A DNA stretch of 64,000 bases. Source: Haberlea rhodopensis. Its lineage: Eukaryota > Streptophyta > Magnoliopsida > Lamiales > Gesneriaceae. The notes under the pieces were generated by a model. It was not told where the DNA came from and made no database searches. It was given only the letters and a program-made list of their open reading frames with translations. Both the position numbers and the translations under genes were made by a program. Location: assembly GCA_907163345.1 (NCBI GenBank), contig CAJQUN010000015.1:8216886-8280885 (forward strand), given 5' to 3'. Positions 33,856 to 42,856 of this stretch are shown here, piece by piece. Position 1 is the first letter of the stretch. Each line of letters starts with the position of its first letter.

Positions 33856-34635
33856 ATTTATCTCTCTACAAACTTTTGGTTTCTCTCTCTACAATTATAT
33901 GTTTCTGACTTTCTTTATGAGTCGATTCAACGAAACAAAGGTGCTACCCCCATAGCCACTATATTGTGTTGTGGACAGCGACTTTTAGATGGGTATTTTT
34001 GACCAATATCCGAGGTTAGGGAAATATTGTTGCTATCTTGAAGGGTACTATTGTCAAGGGCATCATCTATCATTTACATGAATTTTTTTATTTTTTTTAT
34101 AAAAAGATTTCAAATGAATGGTGATAATGATCCTAAGGACACTACTCTTAAGGACATCATCAAACAAACCCTGAGGTTAGATATCCATCTAAAGTTATGA
34201 TATTTAATAGTGTTCATCCGAGTAGTTTCTGATTTGCAATGCACAATTAGTGGGTTGAACAAAAATATAGAGGCACTTTTACTTGGTCCACTCGTCATCA
34301 TTATCATCAGTGGTTGATTCTTCATTTGTTTTCCACCGTATGAATAAAAATATATATATAAGTAAAAAGTTTGGTTTATATTATATGCACATTTGGTTGT
34401 TCGATTTAAATAACAAAAGACAATCATTTTTCATAAAATATGATTTTGGACTAAAAAAGAGTTAATAAATTGTCTTTTTATACATACATAACATAATATG
34501 TGTGTGTTATATTTAGACTTAAATATTAAGTAATGCACTTGGATATTATTTGTTTGGCAAATTTAATAAAATAATATGAAAATAAAAAATTATTTTAAAA
34601 CTAATGTTATTGTACAGTAGTTACTAAACTAATGT
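33856..34635. other. intergenic region upstream of the stress protein gene
   Basis: This holds the minus-strand 5' leader (GA-rich) and presumably the promoter of the stress protein gene. The rest is AT-rich with no supportable gene. Confidence 0.45.
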
Positions 34636-34931
34636 GAATCGCGTATGTGGACCGCGATTCTTTAAAAAATTTTAAACAAAATCGTGGTTCACAAACACGA
34701 TTTTGATTAAGAGATTTTTAGAAGAAGAAACGCGGATCGAAAACGCGATTCTTTAAAAAAATTTAAACCAGAAACGCGGTCTTGCTCCGCGTTTCTTGGT
34801 CTTCGATCCAAAAGAAGAAACGCGGTCCTGCTCCGCGTTTCTTGGTCTTCGAAAAAGAAACGCGGAGCAGGACCGCGTTTCTTGGTCTTCGAAAATCCAG
34901 AACAAGAAACGCGGTCCTGCTCCGCGTTTCT
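34636..34931. repeat. array of short hairpins, left side of MULE-like locus
   Basis: At least six hairpins: 34636-34660 (arms GAATCGCG), 34678-34704 (arms AAAATCGTG), then four with arms AAACGCGG and CCGCGTTT at about 34771-34796, 34815-34843, 34855-34883 and 34903-34931. The last three share 11-bp arms AAGAAACGCGG; one has its loop inverted relative to the others. Units are separated by TGGTCTTCGA-like linkers. Frames read through this array on either strand are artefacts. Confidence 0.85.
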
Positions 34932-34975
34932 TGGTCTTCGAAATCGAAAATCAGCTTCGTAAAATCCAAAGCAAA

Positions 34976-35011
34976 CCCGTGACTCTCAGCTTTACAGCTG
35001 AGAGTCACGGG
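34976..35011. repeat. perfect 16-bp hairpin
   Basis: Arms CCCGTGACTCTCAGCT and AGCTGAGAGTCACGGG with a four-base loop TTAC. It lies between the two hairpin arrays and is unlike them in sequence. Confidence 0.85.
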
Positions 35012-35429
35012 ACTTGTTATTATTTAAAAAAAAAAATAATTGTAAATTTTTTTTTTTGGTCTTTAAAAGGTGATCGGATCCGAAGTATTTTATTGTCTGT
35101 CTGAAAAGAAAAGAAATCCTCTTTCTTGGCCTCTGTAAGTTATTTAACAAATTTTATGGAGTAAATTTTTCATTTATTTGTTGTATATATGCGTGCAAAT
35201 TAACTATATTGTGTAATTTTTGTAGGTTTGAATTGTTTTAGTTTTGAGTTTCCAGAAACAAATCTGAATTTTGAGGTATGTTTTCTTGAAATTTTACAAC
35301 GATAAATTTTAGATATGTTGTAATTTGTTAAAAAATGTAATGCGGCTCGGGAGTGGTGATGTTAATTAATGAAGAAATGCGGATGCTGTAATTTCCACAA
35401 ATACATCTTAAAAAAATTAGTTCGAAGAA

Positions 35430-35745
35430 GAGATGGTGTCCGCGTTTCTTCTTCCAAAATTACACCATTTCTTGTGCTGAAGAATTTCCGAAAATTATGT
35501 TTATAAAACGCGGACTCCATCCGCGTTTCTTGTGCTGAATCCGAAAATTATGTTTATAAAACGCGGACTCCATCCGCGTTTCTTGTGCTGTAAAAATTTC
35601 GAAATTTATGTTTATAAATCGCGTTCTCCATCCGCGTTTCTTGTGCTGTAAATTTCGAAATTTATGTTTATAAAACGTGGACTTCATCCGCGTGTCTTGT
35701 GAGCTTTTTTAGTTCAAAACACGTGGATATCGTCCGTGTTTCTTG
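35430..35745. repeat. tandem array of hairpin units, about 60-bp period
   Basis: About five units, each with a GTTTATAAAACGCGGACT-like left arm, CCATCCGCGTTT-like right arm and a TTGTGCTG linker. The last unit is diverged to ACGTGGATATCGTCCGTG. Arms stay mostly complementary. Confidence 0.8.
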
Positions 35746-35819
35746 TATCATAAACTTTTAATTTTTAAACTTTTATTTAAACTTTTTATACTTTTATTAT
35801 GTACACATAATATTTAAAA

Positions 35820-36211
35820 CGGAAAATTACTAAAAAAGTAATAATATATATAAATAAAAATAATTTTTGAATCTATGTAAATAAAATAAATTATAAGTAT
35901 TATTTTTATGTCATTTTCCATTTATCATTAATGAGCTGATGTTATATTGTCGGAGATAATATGTCGGTTCAACGTCAAATTTTTAAACTTTTATTTAAAC
36001 ATAATACTTAAACTTTAATTTTTAAAATTTAAGTTAAACATAATATTTAATACGAGAAATAAAAAAAAATATTAATATATGTAAATAAAAATAATTTTTG
36101 AATCTATGTAAATAAATATATTATAAATATTATTTTTATGTCATTTTTCATTTATCATTAATGAGCTGATGTTATATTTTCGTAGATAATATGTCGGTTC
36201 AACGTCAAATT
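35820..36211 (+). repeat. tandem duplication over the start of the MULE-like gene
   Basis: A segment ending in ATGTCGGTTCAACGTCAAAT occurs at 35961 and again at 36191, 230 bp apart, with the AT-rich leader duplicated as well. Only the second copy opens into the long reading frame. Confidence 0.75.
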
Positions 36212-37668
36212 GATGTTTTATTGTACTATGGCGGTCGCATATCACATGATGGGATGACTGTTAGTTACGATCGACCTCCAATAAGATACATGCGAATGCC
36301 TCGAAATATTACAATGTCTGAGTTGTTGGCAAAACTGTATGAACAGATAGATATCAATAACGAAAAATATTCGCTTAAAGTTTGGACCAAGCATACATTC
36401 AATAATACTTCTGGGCGAGTCGAGCATTTATTAGAAATCGTAACAGACAGTGATATTTGGTTTTTCTTTGACCCCGAAGTTGAAAATGCTGGTGTTAATT
36501 TGTATATTGAGGCAGAAGAAATACACTACAGTAATGTGCCTGACATCCAATATACTCAAGAGTTGGGCACATATATGTCAATGCTTACTGATCATAACCC
36601 GGAGATACCAACAGTCACACAGGGTCTTGCAAGTATGAGAGTTGAAAATAATTATGCTAGCAGTTCCGGTAATGTGGGCCATAACATGTATAGAACTGAA
36701 GGGGTATCTGATGAGTCAAGTGACGAAGGCAGAAATGAGTACGCCAACGCCGATTATTTTGGTCCTGAAAACCATGTCGATTCCGAACCAGATGATGCCG
36801 GACTTAATGTTCATGATGATAGCGACGAAGATGTAGCAATTGATGTTATATTAGAAACCATGTCCCAACATACCGAGGGTCAATCTGTACATGAAGAGCC
36901 AGTTGAACCAATAATGTCCCAAGCGGCACAACCTACACGCCAACATTTTCCTGTCCTTCCATTCTTCTCGACATCCTTTTCAGATGTTCCTGTTGACTCT
37001 GTTGATATTCCGACTGGTTCCTGGGGAAATTTCTATGATCTTGTCAAGGGAAAATTGGAATTGGGTATGTTATTTAAGAGTAAAGCTCATTTGCAGTCGG
37101 CAGTGAAGGACTTCTCCATTCGGGTTGCTAGACGTGAGTACCATGTTATTGAGAGCACGACAAAAATATGGAAAGTAGTTTGTAGACACAATTCTGCGGT
37201 TATGCCATGTGGGTGGATGGTCCGAGGGATATGTAAAGAGAAAATGAATGTTTTCAAAATTTCAAAATACGGTGGAGACCATACATGTCTGATGAATTGT
37301 CGGTTGACCATCGTAACTTGAATAGGAATGTAATTGCCAGTCTATTGGTGGGGTTCGTTCGGAAGGATCCTGCATATGAGATAAAATTCGTACAACAGAC
37401 GGTTAAAGAAAAATATGGCTTCGAAATCTCATATCATAAGGCATGGCATGGTTTGAAAGCTGCTCGGGAGCAAGTGTACGGAACATGGGAGAGCTCAGTC
37501 ACACAATTACCGAAGTATATGTCTGCCCTTAAACAACACAACGAGGGCACATATGGAGCAACTCAGATAGGATACCGTGCAGGAGATGCTGCTGCATGGT
37601 TGCAGGTGGTATGTATATATGTCATTCATTCTTACTTATCATTTTCTTTGTCTTCTGAGTTATGGTAG
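36191..37668 (+). pseudogene. MuDR-type MULE transposase, N-terminal part (frameshift, catalytic core missing)
   Basis: The first frame (36191-37321) has the N-terminal domain common in plant MULE proteins (IDVLLYYGGRI...YMRMPRNITMSELLAKLY), an acidic linker, and the MuDR DNA-binding domain near residues 295-365 (LGMLFKSKAHLQSAVKDFSI, VVCRH, CGWMVRG). One missing base near 37292, just after HTC, moves the rest into another frame (37285 on: SVDHRNLNRNVIASLLVGFV through YHKAWHGLKAAREQVYG). The DDE transposase core and SWIM zinc finger that should follow are absent, and the frame runs into a likely intron at about 37610. It cannot be an active transposase. Confidence 0.8.
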
Positions 37669-37732
37669 ATATTAACCAATTTGTTTTTTCGAGGATGCAC
37701 ATATGGAGCAACTCAGACTTAGTTGATCAAGT

Positions 37733-38347
37733 TTGAGTGAGGAGGAAGAGATATCACCGGGGGTCAGGCGTGTATTAGATCAGAACATAGCTATTGCAGC
37801 CGAAGTGCATGAACTTGCTATGGCTCAACAAAATAGATATGGTGTGCCTGCACGACAACCAGCTATCGGTAGGGGGGTGACTCGGAGGAGAAGACGATCA
37901 ATTAGCTCTGATACTCCAGTAGATGCTCAGGATGACATCCCTCCTTTTACGACTGGCACATTTGATGCAGGTGGTGCATCCACATCGCATCGTCCATCAT
38001 TCCACTTTGATGAAGCATCTTCTGACTACTACGTGCCCCAAACTGCCAACCAGGAAGAGCCGTCCCCATATACTCCATATATATCGGTTCCAACCCAACC
38101 ATATGGTGGATTATCATATATTGATCTAATGCTTGGAGTAACTGGTTCTTCACAATTACGTCCAAATTTTGATGTCTCGCCTGTTGCATTCTCTGACTTG
38201 ACTCCACACTATCATGATATTGGTGAGTCCATCGCCAGGATTACACCTGACGAAACACAAAGAAATAATGTTGCGGAAGCTGAGCCATCTAGAAGACCAC
38301 AAAGACAGATACACAGACGTGGTTGTGGGACCGGAGGAAATATTTAG
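37733..38347 (+). pseudogene. C-terminal fragment, plant mobile domain or MULE-associated protein
   Basis: A 204-codon frame without an obvious start. It is low in recognisable domains but ends RRPQRQIHRRGCGTGGNI; a CGTGG terminus after an R-rich stretch is common in plant mobile domain proteins carried by MULE-like elements. The preceding 37690-37732 reads as an exon border (TTCGAG/GATGCACATATGGAGC), with a TGA soon after. A 21-bp repeat (37547-37567 and 37697-37717) sits on either side of the join with the transposase part. The assignment is tentative. Confidence 0.45.
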
Positions 38348-38529
38348 AATTTCAATGAATAATATTGTATTTGAATGACTGAAATATAAATAAATATTTA
38401 AGTTTATATATTGTTTCAAATAATCTAATCATTAAAACTATTATTTCTATATTATTTATAAAATAAAATCATATTTTTATAAAACAAATTATATAAATTT
38501 TAAATAAATAAATAAATTAATAAATTTAT

Positions 38530-38702
38530 AAAGAAACGTGGATCAACTCCACGTTTCTTGATAAATTTTTTTAAAAAAAATATTTTAAAAAAACGTGGAT
38601 CAACTCCACGATTCTTTTAAAAGTAAAAAAAAAAAAAAAAAAATCAAGAATCGTGGTTTGGAAACACGTTTTTTAAAAAACGTGTTCCCAAACCACGTTT
38701 CA
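38530..38702. repeat. hairpin units, right side of MULE-like locus
   Basis: Hairpins with arms AAGAAACGTGG and CCACGTTTCTT (38532-38560), ACGTGGATCAACTCCACG (38594 on), and a compound one around 38648-38700 with GTGGTTTGGAAACACG and CGTGTTCCCAAACCACG halves. They resemble the left-side units with G-C pairs replaced by T-A pairs in both arms. Confidence 0.8.
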
Positions 38703-39046
38703 CCTTACTTCCGTAAACCCCACCTTAATTACCTTATTTTTTAAAAATAAAATCATTTTAACTTTGTTTAATTAATTTAGCCTTATTTGTTTGCTCTTGT
38801 TTCTTTTGTCTCTTGCTTTGACTTTTCATGACTCATCATGACCGCACATGAGGAAGGAGGATTGATGGCTTGGATTAAATCTTCATTGTTGCCCTTTTAA
38901 AGAGATCTAGATCGATAGATTCAGAGGAAGGGGAAAAGTGAGCAGTTTCTATCGAAGAATTTTCTGGAGAAGACAGCAAAAATTCCTTCAAGGTTGAGAG
39001 AGCATCGACAGGCAGAAAGAGAGATAGAGAAGTTTGAAACATTGTC
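38703..39046. other. spacer between MULE-like locus and solo LTR
   Basis: Mixed-composition sequence. A minus-strand frame at about 38875-39046 starting MFQTSLSLFLPVDALSTLKE looks somewhat protein-like and is cut off at the LTR edge; it could be part of a disrupted gene, but I recognise no family. Confidence 0.3.
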
Positions 39047-40710
39047 AATCCAAGATATTGATAACAAATATGTAGTAGCGTGAGTAAAGATCGATCCCAT
39101 GAGAATGTGTGAATTTTTGTGTTAATAAAAATAAAAATCAAAGCAATAAAATAATGATGGGGTTTGTGAGATAAATTATAACTAAAGCAAAGTGATTAAA
39201 CTATCAATAAAAGAATATCTTGGTTTCGATCGTCTACCTTGGAACTATGAAAATGATAAAACTTATAGACAATATAATCTACCTGTCTATATTTAATCTA
39301 GTCAAGTGTTTTCCTAAGAATTTAACAACGGGAAATCGTCAATCTTAATTGTTTTGAAAATTATATTAATCAAGCAATTTCTTATTCAATATCTAATTAA
39401 TATTAGATTATATGCAAAACTATTAGATGCTCAATATCATAATCAAACATCTCATTCATATCAACAAAGAATATAAAAACTCCTAATACTCAATAAAAAC
39501 CAACATATAAGAACATGAATCTCATGAAAATCATAAATTTCAAGGTATTGTCTTCCTCAATCAAGAATAAAAGTTTAGCTACTCATAACTAGATTAAAAA
39601 AAAAAATTAATCTAGAAAGCATGAATAGAAGCAAAGAAAAGAAAATTACTCGGATCGCCACTGGTCGAGGTCGTCAATTCCGTATTCGTGTTGATCTTCG
39701 TAGCCGTCTTCAATAAAATTGAAAGAAAAAATAACAAATTGGCTAAACTAATTATCGAATGTATCTAGGTGTTCCAAAAGTCTGAATCTCGAGTGATAAA
39801 AATTGGGAGGCTCATGGAGTAGGTTATAATCTTTATAGAATGGGAAAAAAAATCAAGTTTCCTTATTTTTTCGGACTCATCTACCGATCGATAACATCTT
39901 TTCCTACCGATCGATCGGTAATCATCTTTTACCATTTTCAGCCTTCGCACTCTACCGATCGATCGGTACTCCAATTTTTCTTCTTAAGCTTCGTAATATG
40001 CCGATCGATAGGTGGCTTGACTGGCGATCGATCGGTAACTATTCTTCAGTTTTCTTCGATTTCCAATTTTGTGACGCCCCGAAATGATTAATTGCAATTA
40101 AGGCATTAATTATGTTTATATGATGAATTATGAGGTAATTGATTTATGTGTTGGGCAATAAGATGTTAACATGATTTAAATGTATTGATTATTAAATATG
40201 AGAAAGATGTGAATTTAGAGGAAGTTTGTTGCATTTTATTCAATGCTTATAAAATACCATGTTGGGGTATTTTATACATCATGTTAATTTTGGGTGCAAT
40301 TTAATTAACCCATATACCCCACTATACCCTCCTTCCCCCTCACTTTACCCTTTCCCTCTAAAATCCCCAAATCAACAACCCAAACCCTTACCCCCTCCAT
40401 TTTCGTCCATGGCTTAAAAGAGGAAGAGGAATCCTTCAAAAATCTCGATTTGTGGAATTTGTTGGGAGATTTGGAGTCCCCAAGAGGTATAGATACCTCA
40501 TTGGTGTTTTTGTGAAGTTTTATTTGAGTTTGTTATGGTTTTGGAGGGTTTTGAAATGGGTTTGTTTGGGTGTATGTTATTTATGGTTGGGGTATGGTTT
40601 TATGAGGTTTTTGTGGTGATAAGTTGTTGGGATGTATTTGGTTTAAGATGTATTGGTTTATTTGGTAGTTTTGTGCCAAAAAATGGAGTTTACCCGAAAA
40701 AGTCGCAGCG

Positions 40711-40937
40711 ACCGATCGATCGGTAGCAGGGCAACGATCGATCGGTGCATGTGCGAAGCGAGGGGTGAAGTCTCTTTATTTACCGATCGATCGGTGAAAG
40801 TGACCGATCGATCGGTGGATGACTAACGATCGATCGGTAGCTTGGACCGATCGATCGGTGAAAGGCCGTAACTTAAAATTAAATTATGAACAGTTACCGA
40901 TCGATCGGTAAGAGTGACCGATCGATCGGTAAAGCGA
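40711..40937. repeat. CGATCGATCG palindrome cluster, Tekay-2 5' LTR
   Basis: Eight exact copies, most extended to the 14-bp palindrome ACCGATCGATCGGT. The same eight recur in the 3' LTR at about 46792-47013. Confidence 0.92.
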
Positions 40938-41041
40938 TTTTGCTGAAGATGATTTTCTTGGCTTAATTGATGAAATTTTTGGTATTAGGCTATTGTTTAG
41001 CTTCTAATATCGATTTGTATGGTTGTGTGGAACCATTCCAG

Positions 41042-41097
41042 GTGCCAACAACATCAAGAAGATAGAGTTCTTCAATTTCTTCACTTTTGGAATTAAG
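41042..41097 (+). other. candidate leader mini-exon, Tekay-2
   Basis: Bounded by CCATTCCAG and AATTAAG/GTACGTAAG, with CTAAT about 33 nt upstream of the acceptor. It corresponds to 19205-19268, 58091-58141 and 63616-63671. Confidence 0.5.
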
Positions 41098-41149
41098 GTA
41101 CGTAAGAAACGTACGGGCATCAGACGGTAAACCATACTCCTATACTATG

Positions 41150-41625
41150 ATTATGCTATGATTGCATAAGTAAGTTATGATGATGATGTTCATGATAAGT
41201 AAAGATGATATGATGTTTATGATAATGATTTGATAAGTAAGTTATGATGATGATGTTTATGATAAGTAAAGATGATATGATGTTTATGATAATGATTTGA
41301 TAAGTAAGTTATGATGATGATGTTTATGATAAGTAAAGATGATATGATGTTTATGATAATGATTTGATAAGTAAGTTATGATGATGATGTTTATGATAAG
41401 TAAAGATGATATGATGTTTATGATGATGACGTTTATGAAGATGATATGATAAGTAAGTTTATAACAATGTTATACGATGTTTATAAAAGGGTAAGATGCC
41501 CATATGGTAAGATGCCATACAATGTTATTATGTGGTAAGATGCCACGGGGTAAGATGCCCATATGGTGAGAGGCCATACGATGTTATTGTGTGGTAAGAT
41601 GCCAAGGGGTAAGATGCCCATATGC
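41150..41625 (+). repeat. minisatellite block in Tekay-2 LTR
   Basis: First, about four copies of a 67-bp unit rich in GATGATGTTTATGATAAGTA. Then GGTAAGATGCC-type repeats with alternating CCCATAT and CCATACAATGTTATTATGTG parts. The same block is in the 3' LTR (about 47250-47705), and an expanded version is at 62120-62690. Confidence 0.85.
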
Positions 41626-41887
41626 ATGAAGGTAAATCAGGGTCAACCAAAAAGAAGTTAACGAATAACCAGCAAGTTTACTTAACTAAGATTTTGTTAT
41701 ATTTTGTTATATGATGATGATGTTTATAAGATGATGATGTTATATGATGATGATGTTCATAAGATGATGATGTTATATGATGATGATGTTTACAAGATGA
41801 TGACGTCTATAAGATGCTATGATGTTTATGATAAATGTCTAACTATGTTATTAAGAATGGTTGAATGTCCGGTGGTTATTATGGGCA

Positions 41888-42110
41888 AGCGAGGAAGGTA
41901 CTTGCCGCTCACATAACTAAGCGAGGGGGTACATCCGCTATCAAGGTGTAGCGAGGGGTATCATCCGCTAAGCGAGGGGGTACATCCGCTATCGAGGCGT
42001 AGCGAGGGGTATCATCCACTGAACAAAGAGATACATCCGCTATCAAGGCGTAGTGATGGGTATCATATGATGTGTTATGTCGAGCGAGGGGGCCAATTAT
42101 ACCGCTGTCA
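41888..42110 (+). repeat. AGCG...CCGCT repeat cluster, Tekay-2 LTR
   Basis: Tandem alternation of AGCGAGGGGTATCATCCGCT and AGCGAGGGGGTACATCCGCT units, each able to pair its ends. Repeated in the 3' LTR. Confidence 0.8.
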
Positions 42111-42655
42111 TAACGGAACCCGGACAGTCCCATTTCTAATTAACATAGTTTGTTGTGAGCATATATGTGAAGTATGATTTTAATCATTTATGTCAAGAAC
42201 TAATGATTATATGCATAACTATGAGACAGGGACAACCAAAGAAGGATAATACGATTAACCAGGAAGTATATGTTATCAATTACTTTCATGCATTTATTTA
42301 TATGCCATTACCTTATGATGTTAAGTAACGATGTATATGCTCATGATGGGTTGTTCCTGTAGGTACACTTTTGGACTAAAGGACTAAGGGTCGGGTTGAG
42401 GCAGTGAGCTTTGAGGAGCATGAAAGAAGTTAGGATGCAGGATTTTTGGATAGTCTCTACTCTAGGAGTAGTATAATTCTATCGCCTTAGCATTCATTTT
42501 GAGAATGTAATTAATTAAGTTTGAAATTTCATTTTTTTTTGGCCTGTAATCTTATTAACTCAAAGCTACAACCGGTGCCCTAAGAGATCATAAATGCATG
42601 TTTGGTCCTTAATATGTTGTTAAGACGATGTTAAGGTAGGAAGACCCTACATTAG

Positions 42656-42667
42656 TGGTATCAGAGC
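42656..42667 (+). other. primer-binding site of Tekay-2
   Basis: TGGTATCAGAGC, initiator-Met type, four bases after the LTR end. Confidence 0.93.
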
Positions 42668-42856
42668 AGTGGTTAGATAACCCGGGAATGAGTGAAGGGT
42701 AGCCTTAGCAATAAGTTGGCTAGGTGCTTACTTTTAAACATGTGTTATGCATATGTTGCATATGAAGTATATGATGTTATACTAACATGTTTTATTTCTC
42801 TAACGATGTATTATATGAACTGCTTTTGGGTATTGTTGTTAACCCTTGTGTTGCAG

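Larger units (their letters stand above)
40070..42651 (+). repeat. 5' LTR of Tekay-2
   Basis: Begins TGTGACGCCCC and ends CCCTACA. The order inside is: TATA-like CTTATAAAATACC (40246-40258) in the inverted repeat AAAATACC/GGGTATTTT, a C-rich leader start, a donor-like AAGAG/GTATAG at 40496, eight CGATCGATCG palindromes, mini-exon 41042-41097, a 67-bp tandem repeat of GAT-rich sequence (about 41150-41430), 59-bp type GGTAAGATGCC repeats (41487-41625), AGCG...CCGCT repeats (41888-42110), and GGACAACC after an ACAG acceptor-like site (42230). Confidence 0.93.

Noticed and set aside
34763..35104. Frames with repeated RGPAPRFLVFE-like peptides on both strands
   Set aside because: They are read through the hairpin array and depend on its repeat unit.
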